In this document: positions 36,357-46,207 of the stretch, in pieces
Position numbering within the stretch: position 1 is the stretch's first letter
Layout of the letters: the number at the start of each line of letters is the position of its first letter
Source: Carnobacterium viridans
GTDB lineage: Bacteria; Bacillota; Bacilli; Lactobacillales; Carnobacteriaceae
DNA length: 64,000 nt
Assembly (NCBI RefSeq): GCF_900102725.1
Contig: NZ_FNJW01000008.1
Coordinates: 1,762,501 to 1,826,500, forward strand
Direction: 5' to 3'
Translations under genes and position numbers: made by a program
The notes under the pieces: model-generated
The model's database searches: none
What the model was told of the DNA's origin: nothing
Seen by the model: only the letters and a program-made list of their open reading frames with translations

Positions 36357-37601
36357 TTATCGAATCTGTCCTTCACCAAAGATAATGTATTTGGATGAAG
36401 TCAGTTCATTTAGACCCATTGGTCCACGGGCATGTAATTTTTGAGTGCTTATTCCAATTTCTGCACCAAATCCAAATTCGAAACCATCCGTAAAACGAGT
36501 AGAAGCATTAATGTAAACAGCAGCAGAGTCAACTTCGCGATGAAATTGGAGACCTGAAGCATAATCATCTGTCACGATGGCTTCAGAATGGCCAGTACTG
36601 TAACGGTCAATGTGTTCAATCGCTTCATCTAGAGAAGAAACGACCTTAACAGCTAAGATAAAGTCTAAGAATTCTGTTTCCCAGTCTTCTTGAGTAGCTG
36701 GTATGGCTTTTTTTAAATAGGATAAGGCTTTTTCATCTGCTCTTAATTCAACATTCCACGGAGCTAAAGCTTTTTCAATTACAGGCAAAAAGCTTTCCGC
36801 TACGTCTTCATGAATCAATAAGGTTTCAGCAGCATTGCATACAGAAGGTCTAGAACATTTGGCGTTTACAATAATATCAGTTGCCATTGCTAATTGAGCA
36901 TCTTTATCAATATAGATATGGCAATTTCCTGTTCCAGTCTCAATTACAGGGACGGTAGCTGTTTCTAAAACGGCTTGAATTAATTTTGCTCCACCACGTG
37001 GAATCAAAACATCCAAATAACGATTTAATCGCATCATTTCGTTAGAACTTTCGCGTGTGATATCTTCAACCAATTGAATCGTTGTAGCAGGAAAAACTGT
37101 TGTTTCAAGTGCATCTTGCAAGATGCGAACGAGCGCTTTATTTGAATGGATGGCTTCCTTACCGCCCCGTAAAATGACCGCGTTACCGGCCTTGAAACAC
37201 AATGATCCTGCGTCGGTCGTTACATTTGGACGAGATTCATAAATGATCCCAATGACTCCTAATGGAACACGTTGTTTTCCAATCGTCAATCCAGCTTCGT
37301 TTTTCCACATTCCATCAACTTTTCCAATTGGATCGGGTAAGTCGGCTATTTTAAGGATTCCATCAGCCATAGCTTCGATGCGTTCCTTAGTTAAGATTAA
37401 ACGATCCATCATATTTTCTGATATTCCGTTTTCTTTAGCAGCTGTTAAATCTACCTTATTTGCTGTAAGAATAGTGTCTGTGTGAGCAATCAAAGCTAGG
37501 CTCATTAATTTTAATGCTTCATTTTTTTCAGGTGAAGTAGCTCTTGCAAGCGAGCGTGCCGCTTTCTTTGCTTTTTCACCTAATTGAATCAATGTTTCCA
37601 T
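36357..37601 (-). CDS. proA: gamma-glutamyl phosphate reductase
   Basis: ProA reduces glutamate-5-phosphate to the semialdehyde in proline synthesis. The aldehyde-dehydrogenase-type fold carries the nucleophile region [15 protein letters not shown] (catalytic Cys near residue 251). [14 protein letters not shown] and [10 protein letters not shown] are conserved. The 414-aa length is normal. It lies 18 bases downstream of proB in the same direction, forming a proBA operon. Confidence 0.96.
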   Translation of the reverse strand: METLIQLGEKAKKAARSLARATSPEKNEALKLMSLALIAHTDTILTANKVDLTAAKENGISENMMDRLILTKERIEAMADGILKIADLPDPIGKVDGMWKNEAGLTIGKQRVPLGVIGIIYESRPNVTTDAGSLCFKAGNAVILRGGKEAIHSNKALVRILQDALETTVFPATTIQLVEDITRESSNEMMRLNRYLDVLIPRGGAKLIQAVLETATVPVIETGTGNCHIYIDKDAQLAMATDIIVNAKCSRPSVCNAAETLLIHEDVAESFLPVIEKALAPWNVELRADEKALSYLKKAIPATQEDWETEFLDFILAVKVVSSLDEAIEHIDRYSTGHSEAIVTDDYASGLQFHREVDSAAVYINASTRFTDGFEFGFGAEIGISTQKLHARGPMGLNELTSSKYIIFGEGQIR

Positions 37602-37619
37602 AAAAACACTCCTTCTAAT

Positions 37620-38441
37620 TTAGTCAGCTGAGAATAAGGTTCCTATTTGTTTGCCATCAATAATATCAAAAATAATCGTGGGGTCTTCACCATTAGCCAA
37701 TACCATTTGACTGGTATTTTTTAAAATATGATTAGCAGCAATCAACTTGGTAGACATTCCGCCAGTTCCATAGCTAGATCCTTTTCCACCCGCAAGAGCG
37801 TATAAGTCATCCGTAATGGTGTGAATTTCGTGAAAGAGAACAGCGTCAGGCTCATCGTTTGGGTTTTTATCATAAAACCCGTCAATATCTGATAACATAA
37901 TCAGCAAATCAGCGTCCGTAATTTCTGCAACAATAGCGGATAGACGATCGTTATCACCGAATTTAGTTAAGTGATCCAATTCATCAACTGCAACAGTATC
38001 ATTTTCATTTACGATTGGAATAATACCTTTTACAAGCAATTGTTCAAAAGTGTTAATTGCGTTTAGACGGCTAGTTGGAAATTCTACAATATCACGTGTC
38101 ATTAAAACTTGGCCGATGATTTGTCCATAGCCGTAAAAGAATTTACTGTATAAATTCATCAATTCGGTTTGGCCTACAGAAGCTACAGCTTGTTGTTCGG
38201 GAATTGTTCTTGGTCGCTCACTAAGATGCAGACGAGAGATACCTACTCCCACAGCTCCAGAAGATACTAGAATTACTTCTTTACCTTGGTTTTTTAAATC
38301 AGATAAGACAAAAGCTAATTTTTCTAAACGTTGTAAATTAATAGTACCATTAGGATACATGATTGTGCTGGTTCCAACTTTTACAACGATCCGTTTACAA
38401 GAAGATAATAATTGTCGAGAAGTAGTCGTCATTTTTTTCAT
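37620..38441 (-). CDS. proB: glutamate 5-kinase, lacking the PUA domain
   Basis: ProB phosphorylates glutamate and is the usual proline feedback point. The amino-acid kinase fold begins RIVVKVGTSTI, and EQQAVASVGQ, NENDTVA and KFGDNDRLSA follow. At 273 aa it ends after the kinase domain; the C-terminal PUA domain of the about 370-aa enzymes is absent, as in several other lactic acid bacteria. It heads the proBA operon. Confidence 0.95.
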   Translation of the reverse strand: MKKMTTTSRQLLSSCKRIVVKVGTSTIMYPNGTINLQRLEKLAFVLSDLKNQGKEVILVSSGAVGVGISRLHLSERPRTIPEQQAVASVGQTELMNLYSKFFYGYGQIIGQVLMTRDIVEFPTSRLNAINTFEQLLVKGIIPIVNENDTVAVDELDHLTKFGDNDRLSAIVAEITDADLLIMLSDIDGFYDKNPNDEPDAVLFHEIHTITDDLYALAGGKGSSYGTGGMSTKLIAANHILKNTSQMVLANGEDPTIIFDIIDGKQIGTLFSAD

Positions 38442-38678
38442 CCATTCTATACTTGATAAACCTGAAATAGTTGTTTTGATTTAACCAATAACGTCATTAA
38501 ATCATCATCTACTCTATTCCTTTTATTTTACCAGTTTCTAAGACAAAAAACTAATTTTTCTCATTTTTGTACTTTCTGAGGTAGAAGAGTTTTTTTCATT
38601 TAAGGGACATTAATGTGTAAAAGAATTTGATGAAACTTGTACTTGAGAACAGCACTCTATCACCGTACCGTAAATGCT

Positions 38679-39146
38679 CTATACGTACTGTATGTGCCAA
38701 CTAAAACGAAGCATACGGTACTTAAAAGCCCTATACGTACCATAAGCGTCAATTAAAACGAATCATATGGTACTTAAAAGCCCTATACATACTGTATGTG
38801 CCAATTAAAACGGATCATACGGTACTTAAAAGCCCTAAACGTACCGTAAGCGTCAATTAAAACGAATCATATGGTACTTAAAAGCCCTATACATACTGTA
38901 TGTGCCAATTAAAACGAATCATATGGTACTTAAAAGCCCTATACATACTGTATGTGCCAATTAAAACGGATCATACGGTACTTAAAAGCCCTAAACGTAC
39001 CGTAAGTGCCAATTAAAACGAAACATACGGTACTTAAAAGCCCTATACGTACCATAAGCGCCAATTAAAACGGATCATACGGTACTTAAAAGCCCTAAAC
39101 GTACCGTAAGTGCCAATTAAAATGAAGCATACGGTACTTAAGAGCA
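38679..39146. repeat. nine 52-bp direct tandem repeats with inverted arms
   Basis: The 835-base gap between the cation ATPase and proB contains nine full 52-bp units plus partial units at both ends. Each unit runs CTATACGTAC...CAATTAAAACG...ATACGGTACTTAAAAGCC. Units 3 and 6 are identical and the others differ at few positions. Within a unit GTACCGTA and TACGGTAC are inverted. In unit 2 both arms change together (GTACCATA/TATGGTAC). There are no unique spacers, so it is not a CRISPR array. No reading frame spans it. The rest of the gap (38442-38678) holds the proB upstream region with no further motif I can name. Confidence 0.93.
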
Positions 39147-39162
39147 TTATACGTACCAAAAG

Positions 39163-39218
39163 CTAAAAAAATCGCCAAGCAGAAAGGCTGTTTCCAGTCT
39201 TTCACTTGACGATTTTTA
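39163..39218 (-). terminator. terminator of the cation ATPase gene
   Basis: On the minus strand AAAAATCGTCAAG...CTTGGCGATTTTTTT forms an imperfect stem with an inner GAAAG/CTTTC pair and a T-run. It lies about 60 bases past the ATPase stop codon and separates that gene from the tandem repeats. Confidence 0.75.
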
Positions 39219-39276
39219 TTTTTAGAGTTTTTTATAAGAGTTTAGGGAATCAAAAATCATTTATTTAACAACCGCT

Positions 39277-41919
39277 TTAAAACGTTTTATTCATTTTACG
39301 CATAATGAATTTTTGTAGTTCAACTACTATAAGAATAGTAAGTGATAGTCCAATAGCGATCAACCAATGCATCATACTGATAGCAACTAAGTTAAAAATA
39401 CCAGCTAAGAATGGTACAGTAGCCACTAGAGTAATCAATGCAATTGAGAGCATTGCTAACCAGAACAAGTTCATGTTGGATGTGATCCCAACTTTGAAAA
39501 TAGATTCTTTGCTACGTGCATTGAAAATATGCAGTACAGAAGACCAACCAAGAATTAAAAATGCCATTGTTTGACCAACTTCATGACTTGCGGTAATCGA
39601 AGAATCAATATCAATAAATGAGCCAACATAGAAACCAATAAGAGTCGTAATGGTGAACGTTAGAGCTGCAATCGCAATATTTCGATAGCCGCCTTTAGCG
39701 AAGATGCTTTCACCTTTAGCTGTTGGTTCATTAGTCATAATAGTTGGATCAGCTTTTTCTCTGCTTAATGCAAAACCAGGAATTCCATCCGCTACTACAT
39801 TAACAAATAGTAGTTGGATAGCAATGACTGGTAAGCCCCAGCCCATAATAACAGCAATTAACATAATGAGAATTTCTGAAATGTTACATGATAATAGGAA
39901 ATAAACGGTTTTTTTGATGTTTTCATAAACACGTCTACCTTCTTCAACAGCATGAACAATGGTATCAAATTTGTCATCGGTCAAGATCATGTCCGAAGCA
40001 CTTTTAGCAACCTCAGTACCGGTAATTCCCATAGCAGTACCAACATCAGCTGCTTTTAAGGCGGGTGCATCATTGACACCGTCTCCGGTCATGGCTACAA
40101 CTTCTCCATGTGATTGCCAAGCTTTAACGATTCGAATCTTGTCTTCAGGAGACACACGTGCATAAACGGAATAATCACGAATGGTTTCTTTTAATTTTTC
40201 ATCTGAAAGTTTACCTAATTCAGCACCTGTGATGGCTTTATCGCCTTCTTCAAAAATACCGATTTGATTAGCAATAGCAGAAGCTGTAGCAGCATGGTCA
40301 CCAGTAATCATAATGGTTTTAATACCAGCGGACTTGGCTTCTTTAACGGCTTGGATACTTTCTTCTCTTGGAGGATCAATCATTCCAACGATCCCAGCAA
40401 ATGTAATCCCATCTTCAAGTTCTTCGGGACTTAAATCTTCTGGAAGTGTGTCGTATGTTTTATATCCAACAGCAATAACACGTAAAGCATCATTAGCAAA
40501 TGAGTCATGGATATCTCGTGCATTTTGACCTACTTCATCTGTAATAGACGAAAATTCAACGGGTAAACGATCAAAAGCTCCCTTAGTAATGGAAATGTAA
40601 TGCCCATCTATCTCATGAACAGTCGTCATCAACTTACGACTAGAATCAAAAGGGATTTCGTGTACACGTGGATAAGACGCATCTAAATCATCTTTTTGCA
40701 GTCCTTTTTTCTGTAGCAAGCGGATAATCGCTGTTTCAGTAGGATCTCCACTAATAACTTCCTCGCCATCACGATCTTCAATAGCCGCATTTGAGGCTAG
40801 GCTCATCATCTTAAGAACCCATTTTTCATCATCGCCAAACTCATTTTTTACATTTATTGGTTTATGAGGAAAAGCCCAAAGCTTTTGAATGGTCATTTGA
40901 TTTTGAGTTAATGTTCCTGTTTTATCTGAAGCAATAACAGAAGCACTACCTAAAGTTTCAACGGAAGGGATGGTCCGGATGATCGCATTACGATCTACCA
41001 TGTTTTTCACACCATTAGCTAATGAAATAGTGACGATAACAGGTAAGGTTTCAGGAACGGCTGCAACAGCAAGTGATACAGCTGTCATTAGGCTAAGGAT
41101 AAAAGCTTCTCCTTGAAGGAAGCTTAAAGTGAAAATAATGATCCCAGCAATTAAAGCTATAACACTTACTTGTTTTCCTAAACCATCCATTCTAGATTGT
41201 AAAGGTGTTTTTCCTTGTTTGGTACTGTTCAATAAGTTTGCAACAGAACCCATTTCTGTTTCCATACCAGTTGTTACAACGATAGCTTTTGCTCGTCCAT
41301 TGGTAACTAAGGTTCCAGAAAAAACCGTATTAAATACGTCACCAACAGGGCTGTCTTCTTCAATTTCGGCGTTTTCGTCTTTTTCAACGGGCACACTTTC
41401 GCCAGTTAAAGCAGACTCTTCGACTTGTAAATCACCACTAGAAATTAAGCGAGCATCTGCAGGTATTTGATCACCTGCTTCTAATAGTATAATGTCTCCT
41501 GGTACTAACTCGATAGCGTCAACAACGTCTTCTTGACCATCTCGTATAACGCGCGCTTGTGGAGCAGATAAACTCTGCAGCGAAGCCAAAGCTTTTTCCG
41601 CTTTTCCTTCCTGTCTTAGAGCAATAACAACGTTGATGACAATAATAGAGAAGATGACAATAGGTTCTGAGAAATCGTCGGGGTGTTCAGTGATGGCAAT
41701 ATACGTGGAGATAATTCCGGCAAGGATCAAGATAATAACGGTGACATCTTTTAGTTGATCAAGAATCTTTGAAAATAAAGAAACACTTTCCTCTTCATCA
41801 AATTGGTTGGCACCAAATTGTTTTTTGTGTTCTTCTACTTCCTTCGGGGATAACCCTGTTTCTGCGTTACTGTTGAACTGTGATATAATGGAATCTAATT
41901 TTTTTGTTCTAAAATCCAT
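39277..41919 (-). CDS. P-type cation-transporting ATPase, calcium-type
   Basis: This is a P2-type ATPase pump. The phosphorylation motif DKTGTLT has its aspartate at residue 332. TGES (actuator loop) lies near 172, MTGDGVND in the hinge, and about ten membrane helices are visible. Helix 4 carries VPETLP, where calcium pumps usually have IPEGLP. The total of 880 aa and the missing C-terminal regulatory tail match bacterial PMCA/SERCA-like pumps. Calcium export is likely, not proven. ATG with AGGAGG upstream; a longer frame upstream lacks support. Confidence 0.88.
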   Translation of the reverse strand: MDFRTKKLDSIISQFNSNAETGLSPKEVEEHKKQFGANQFDEEESVSLFSKILDQLKDVTVIILILAGIISTYIAITEHPDDFSEPIVIFSIIVINVVIALRQEGKAEKALASLQSLSAPQARVIRDGQEDVVDAIELVPGDIILLEAGDQIPADARLISSGDLQVEESALTGESVPVEKDENAEIEEDSPVGDVFNTVFSGTLVTNGRAKAIVVTTGMETEMGSVANLLNSTKQGKTPLQSRMDGLGKQVSVIALIAGIIIFTLSFLQGEAFILSLMTAVSLAVAAVPETLPVIVTISLANGVKNMVDRNAIIRTIPSVETLGSASVIASDKTGTLTQNQMTIQKLWAFPHKPINVKNEFGDDEKWVLKMMSLASNAAIEDRDGEEVISGDPTETAIIRLLQKKGLQKDDLDASYPRVHEIPFDSSRKLMTTVHEIDGHYISITKGAFDRLPVEFSSITDEVGQNARDIHDSFANDALRVIAVGYKTYDTLPEDLSPEELEDGITFAGIVGMIDPPREESIQAVKEAKSAGIKTIMITGDHAATASAIANQIGIFEEGDKAITGAELGKLSDEKLKETIRDYSVYARVSPEDKIRIVKAWQSHGEVVAMTGDGVNDAPALKAADVGTAMGITGTEVAKSASDMILTDDKFDTIVHAVEEGRRVYENIKKTVYFLLSCNISEILIMLIAVIMGWGLPVIAIQLLFVNVVADGIPGFALSREKADPTIMTNEPTAKGESIFAKGGYRNIAIAALTFTITTLIGFYVGSFIDIDSSITASHEVGQTMAFLILGWSSVLHIFNARSKESIFKVGITSNMNLFWLAMLSIALITLVATVPFLAGIFNLVAISMMHWLIAIGLSLTILIVVELQKFIMRKMNKTF

Positions 41920-42090
41920 AACATTCCTCCTAATAAGTATTTTTAACAAAATGGATGTAACAAGTAAGTTAGACAAGCAACCACTTGTTTGTTTATATAA
42001 GTATACCAATTTTTTTTTGTTTTTGTCAAGTTAGGAGCTTGAAAAAAAGTAAGTAATATTAAAAAATTAGTAGGGCAATATTAATTTAGG

Positions 42091-42175
42091 CAAAAAAAAA
42101 CCCACCCATATAAAAAGGGTGGTAGAGGAGTCATTGCCATTTACTTTGGAGGAGAAAAGGCAATATAAAAAAGTT
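42091..42175 (-). ncRNA. candidate small RNA 1 with C-rich (anti-SD) loop and own terminator
   Basis: Read on the minus strand, ATTGCC/GGCAAT closes a 20-base loop containing TCTCCTCC, complementary to Shine-Dalgarno sequences. A pyrimidine-rich linker GACTCCTCTA follows. A terminator CCACCC/GGGTGG with nine T ends the element. Size is about 80-90 nt. The plan repeats in the neighbouring candidate. The 5' end and promoter are not clear. No reading frame is present. Confidence 0.6.
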
Positions 42176-42264
42176 GGTTGTTATTGGTATAAGTAAACTA
42201 TAACGATAAGTTATGAAGAAAATGTGATGAAAGTTTTATATATCTCTTAAGGTAATGGTAAAAA

Positions 42265-42366
42265 TAAAAAAGCTACCTCAATTAAGAGATAGCTAGGGGA
42301 TAAGACTCTTTTCAATAGGGGGAGAAAAGAGAGTGAAAATAAATTCAGTTTATTTTAACAACACCT
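42265..42366 (-). ncRNA. candidate small RNA 2, paralogue of small RNA 1
   Basis: On the minus strand ACTCTCTTTT/AAAAGAGT (with a two-base bulge) closes a loop containing CTCCCCC. The linker is CTTATCCCCT. A nine-pair terminator AGCTATCTC/GAGGTAGCT with TTTTTTATTTTT follows. The segment TTTTCTCC(T/C)CC is shared with small RNA 1 at 10 of 11 bases. A promoter TTATCA-17-TATGAT lies upstream, predicting about 100 nt. It could instead serve only as the terminator of the PfpI gene. Confidence 0.6.
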
Positions 42367-42373
42367 ATAATTT

Positions 42374-42402
42374 ATCATAACCAACTAAATATCCTATGAT
42401 AA
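42374..42402 (-). promoter_or_regulatory. candidate promoter of small RNA 2
   Basis: On the minus strand TTATCA (4 of 6), 17 bp, TATGAT (5 of 6). The predicted start is near 42366. It lies downstream of the PfpI gene in the same direction. Confidence 0.4.
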
Positions 42403-42451
42403 ACAAGTAAAAAATTTAATGGAATTAAATTAAAAATTAATTATTTAATCC

Positions 42452-42970
42452 TTAATCCGCTAAAGCATTCACGATTGCTTTATTAAAAGCGGGAAGATCT
42501 TCTGGTGTACGGCTGGAGATAATGCCGCTTTCGTCTTCTACAACTTCGCTGTCCTCAAATAATGCACCTGCATTTTTTAAGTCGACGCCCACTTGTTTAA
42601 CAGCCGTCATTTTTTTGCCTTTAACAACTTCAGCGTTAATAAGAAGTTGTGGACCGTGGCAAATTGAAAAAATAGGTTTTTTAGCATCAGCGAATGCCTT
42701 GGTAAACGCTAAAAATCGATCATCTGATCTTAATTGATCTGGTGAAAAACCACCGGGAATCAATAGTGCATCGAACTCTTCCGGTGAAACATCATCAATA
42801 CCTTTATCAATGGTAATGGTGGTTTCTCCTTTTTTACCGGTAACAGTATTTCCTTCTTTTTTCTCGATAGTGATCACTTGATGACCGGCATTTGTTAAAG
42901 CCTCTTTTGGAGAAGTGAATTCGACATCTTCAAATAAATTGGTCACAACTGTTGCAATTTTCTTTCCCAT
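42452..42970 (-). CDS. DJ-1/PfpI family protein (general stress protein 18 type)
   Basis: This is a class I glutamine-amidotransferase-like fold. The nucleophile elbow has SICHGPQLL with the cysteine near residue 106, and LLIPGGFSPDQLR lies before it. Members of this subfamily (YfkM, YraA) are stress-induced proteins linked to carbonyl damage; protease activity is not established. The length of 172 aa is typical. The neighbour mgsA, divergent, makes the reactive carbonyl methylglyoxal, which fits a protective role as an inference. Confidence 0.88.
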   Translation of the reverse strand: MGKKIATVVTNLFEDVEFTSPKEALTNAGHQVITIEKKEGNTVTGKKGETTITIDKGIDDVSPEEFDALLIPGGFSPDQLRSDDRFLAFTKAFADAKKPIFSICHGPQLLINAEVVKGKKMTAVKQVGVDLKNAGALFEDSEVVEDESGIISSRTPEDLPAFNKAIVNALAD

Positions 42971-43139
42971 GTATAATCCCTCTTTCCTTAAAATTTAACT
43001 ACAATAAGTGTAACGCAGATGAAAAGTGTCTTCAAGTAATAGGCTTTTCTACGTAAAGTAATCGCTAACATAGTCTTATCTTTTTTATCAAGTACATGTT
43101 ATCATTAAATAATAAAAGGTAGAATGGAGTTGGAAAGAG

Positions 43140-43568
43140 ATGAATATTGCATTTATTGCTCATGATAAGAAAAAAGACGAAATGGTAAAATTAACTACAG
43201 CTTATCGAGAAATTATCAAGGATCACCAAATATTTGCGACAGGAACTACTGGACAGCGGATTATTGAAGCAACTGGTTTAGATGTTCATCGCTTTAAATC
43301 AGGCCCACTTGGTGGAGACCAACAAATCGGGGCATATGTATCGGACAATAAAATTGATTTAGTTATATTTTTGAGAGATCCGTTAACGGCACAACCGCAT
43401 GAACCAGATATTTCAGCATTGCTTAGGTTATGTGATGTCTATGAGATACCTTTAGCAACAAACCTCGGAACAAGTGAAATTTTATTACGAGGCTTAGGAA
43501 ATGGCTTTATGGAATGGCGCAAAGTACAACGGGAAGCCCAATTAAAAGAGCTAGAAGAATATGAATAA
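43140..43568 (+). CDS. mgsA: methylglyoxal synthase
   Basis: MgsA converts dihydroxyacetone phosphate to methylglyoxal, a bypass that frees phosphate. The conserved start [12 protein letters not shown] and ATGTTG phosphate loop are present. GGDQQIGA and FLRDPL carry the catalytic aspartate. The length of 142 aa is normal. It is monocistronic, with a strong terminator, and divergent from the PfpI-type gene. Confidence 0.95.
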   Translation: MNIAFIAHDKKKDEMVKLTTAYREIIKDHQIFATGTTGQRIIEATGLDVHRFKSGPLGGDQQIGAYVSDNKIDLVIFLRDPLTAQPHEPDISALLRLCDVYEIPLATNLGTSEILLRGLGNGFMEWRKVQREAQLKELEEYE

Positions 43569-43608
43569 AAAGATGGAGCTGGGACAATTTCCTAGCTCCA
43601 TCTTTTTA
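43567..43608. terminator. bidirectional terminator between mgsA and nrdJ
   Basis: AAAAAGATGGAGCT / AGCTCCATCTTTTT stem with a 13-base loop, T-run on both strands. Confidence 0.9.
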
Positions 43609-43609
43609 T

Positions 43610-46159
43610 TTACAAGCCACATTTTAATTGAGCATTGCAGTTAGTACAAGTATTGCAACCGCCTAAATCTTCTACTGTTCCTTGTCGACAGATGGGACAA
43701 GTATCTCCAACTTCATTTCCATACTTGTTTTGTTCGCTAATAGGAGCGACTTGAACCGTTTTTTGTGCTGAGGGTGACAATTCTTCTTTGGTTTCTTCAT
43801 CCCATATTGTTTCTTCAGCTTTTAAGGTCAAGACTTGTGTATCACGGCTACCATCTACATAAACTGTGCCGCCTTTTGCTCCGCCTTTATAAAGACGCTC
43901 ATAAATGGACTGAACTTGTTCCACTGTATACCCTCTAGGAGCATTGACTGTTTTAGAAATAGAACTGTCAATCCATCGTTGAATCGTACATTGAACATCA
44001 ACATGAGCTTCCGGTTTTAGGCTCATTGCAGAAACAAATTGTTTAGGCAACCGTTCAGGATCCGTTTCTGGATGATAATCTAGGTATTCTTGAACGATAT
44101 CAGCCTTTACTTCGATAAATTTACCCAAGCGTCCGCTTCTAAAATAACTGAAAGAATAGTAGGGTTCAAGACCAGTGGAAACACCAACCATGGTACCTGT
44201 CGAACCTGTTGGAGCGACCGTTAATAAATGTGAATTGCGTATCCCATGTCTCATAATCCCTTCATGGATATGTCTTGGCATTTTCTTCATATAACCAGAT
44301 TGAAGGAACTTTTCCCTTAGACTAGTGGTCTCTGCTTCAGTTTTTCCAATTAGAAATGGAAAGCTGCCTCGTTCTTTTGCTAACTCGATAGAAGCCTCAT
44401 AGGCAGAAACCGCAATAACTTCAAATAGCTTATCTACTAACTGATTTCCTTCTTGAGAACCGTATTCTGCGCCACAGTAAATCAATAAGTCAGCGAGCCC
44501 CATAATGCCTAAACCAACACGGCGTTCGCCTAAAGCTTGTTTTTCGTTTTCTGCTAAGAAGTAAGGAGTGGCATCAATCACGTTATCTTGCATACGTACA
44601 CCGACTTGAACGGTTTGCTTTAATTTATCAAAGTCAATTGTTCCAGATTTCTTATTTGCCATTTCAGCTAGATTGACAGCTGCTAAATTACAAACAGAAT
44701 AAGGAGCAAGAGGCTGTTCGCCACACGGATTTGTAGCAACGATTTTTTGACCATAAGCAGAAGCATTCGTCATCTGATTTGCATTATCGATAAAGAAAAT
44801 GCCAGGTTCAGCAGCGTAAGTCGCACAAATAGTAATGAGTTTCCATAATTCACGAGCAGGGATGGTTCGATACGTATGAACACGATGCCCTGAAGCTTCC
44901 CATTCACGGACATCGCCAACTTCTGACCAACGAGCATTGTATTCTTCCATTTCCTTTGAGCTGTATGTTTCGACGGCAGGGAAGCGAAGAGGGTAGTCTG
45001 CGTCTTTTTCAACAGCCTCCATAAAATCAGTTGTTAGACAAACTGAAATATTTGCTCCAGATAAAAAGTCTGGATCGTGTACACTGTATGTGCCGCCTTC
45101 GTTTAATTTAGCCGCCGCTTCTTTTATTAAAGTTGCATCAAATCCACCATAACCAGGTACATTTTTATAATTTAAAATGCTTTGATACATAGCGATTTCA
45201 CGTTCAGTAAAAGGTGTGAACTGTAACTTATCGGTAGCTAATTTCTTTATTTGATCGTCTGTTGTATTTTCAATCAAATAACGTAGAATACGAGGGTTTT
45301 GCATTTTTGAAATAATGAATTCAAGAATATCTGGATGCCAATCAGCTAACATAATCATTTGAGCTCCGCGACGACTGCCTCCTTGTTCCACCAAATGAGT
45401 CAACTTAGCGATGTCATCTAACCAAGAAACAGCTCCTGAGGATTTGCCATTCACCCCACGTGCTAGCGTATGACGTGGGCGAAGTGTAGAACCGTTTGTT
45501 CCAACGCCGCCGCCACGGCTCATGATTTCCATTACTTGTTTTCGATGATCTGAAATACCTTCGCGTGAGTCAGGGACAAAGGGCATCACATAACAATTGA
45601 AGTAAGTGACGTCAGTTTCTGAGCCCGCGCCATATAAAACGCGACCTGCCGGAACAAAATTCAAATTCTTTAGTTCTTCATAAAAAGCAGTGTAAGCATC
45701 CTTTCTTTTTTCGGGAGTTGATTCGATAGCCGCTAAACCTGTTGCGTTTCGTTTTGCAATTTGTTCGTAAAAGATTTCAAGTGGTTTTTCAATCACATCT
45801 AAGCTGCAAGTGATCAGCCCTGTTTTTTGTTCATGCTCCTCTTCAATGGATCCTCGGAATTCCTCATCAATTAAAATTGAAGCAGTGTGGTTAGAATAGT
45901 TGATGCTTGTAACAAATCCAGTGCCTCTTGTAGGGTATTGAGGGTCAGCTTTAATCGTTAAAACAACTAAGTCTCCGATAGAAAGAGTAGACTTAGAAAT
46001 GTCTTTAAATGAATAACGATCTAACATAACTAAACGGGAAACACCTTTATAGGTTAAACTCATATCATCCGTTATTGGATGGACTTGTGGGAAAGCTTGT
46101 ATAGCCTCATTTAATTTGTCGATATTTAGGTGCACATTTGTAGAGGTATTTGCAATCAT
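43610..46159 (-). CDS. nrdJ: adenosylcobalamin-dependent (class II) ribonucleotide reductase
   Basis: NrdJ reduces ribonucleotides using coenzyme B12 in place of an iron or manganese cofactor, with or without oxygen. GGGVGTNGSTLRPR, the substrate-site motif NPCGEQ with the thiyl-radical cysteine, and GSTGTM near residue 625 are all conserved. A C-terminal Cys-rich tail (CPIC...CNTCTNC...CGL) supplies the re-reducing thiols or a metal site. ATG with AAGGAG gives 849 aa. Two NrdR boxes lie upstream. No cobalamin synthesis genes are in the window. Confidence 0.93.
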   Translation of the reverse strand: MIANTSTNVHLNIDKLNEAIQAFPQVHPITDDMSLTYKGVSRLVMLDRYSFKDISKSTLSIGDLVVLTIKADPQYPTRGTGFVTSINYSNHTASILIDEEFRGSIEEEHEQKTGLITCSLDVIEKPLEIFYEQIAKRNATGLAAIESTPEKRKDAYTAFYEELKNLNFVPAGRVLYGAGSETDVTYFNCYVMPFVPDSREGISDHRKQVMEIMSRGGGVGTNGSTLRPRHTLARGVNGKSSGAVSWLDDIAKLTHLVEQGGSRRGAQMIMLADWHPDILEFIISKMQNPRILRYLIENTTDDQIKKLATDKLQFTPFTEREIAMYQSILNYKNVPGYGGFDATLIKEAAAKLNEGGTYSVHDPDFLSGANISVCLTTDFMEAVEKDADYPLRFPAVETYSSKEMEEYNARWSEVGDVREWEASGHRVHTYRTIPARELWKLITICATYAAEPGIFFIDNANQMTNASAYGQKIVATNPCGEQPLAPYSVCNLAAVNLAEMANKKSGTIDFDKLKQTVQVGVRMQDNVIDATPYFLAENEKQALGERRVGLGIMGLADLLIYCGAEYGSQEGNQLVDKLFEVIAVSAYEASIELAKERGSFPFLIGKTEAETTSLREKFLQSGYMKKMPRHIHEGIMRHGIRNSHLLTVAPTGSTGTMVGVSTGLEPYYSFSYFRSGRLGKFIEVKADIVQEYLDYHPETDPERLPKQFVSAMSLKPEAHVDVQCTIQRWIDSSISKTVNAPRGYTVEQVQSIYERLYKGGAKGGTVYVDGSRDTQVLTLKAEETIWDEETKEELSPSAQKTVQVAPISEQNKYGNEVGDTCPICRQGTVEDLGGCNTCTNCNAQLKCGL

Positions 46160-46207
46160 GGGTATCACTCCTTAATAATGTATGTAAATCAATAGATAGA
46201 AATGAAA

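Noticed and set aside
38679-39146. Possible CRISPR array.
   Set aside because: The whole 52-bp unit is repeated; there are no unique spacers and no cas genes nearby.
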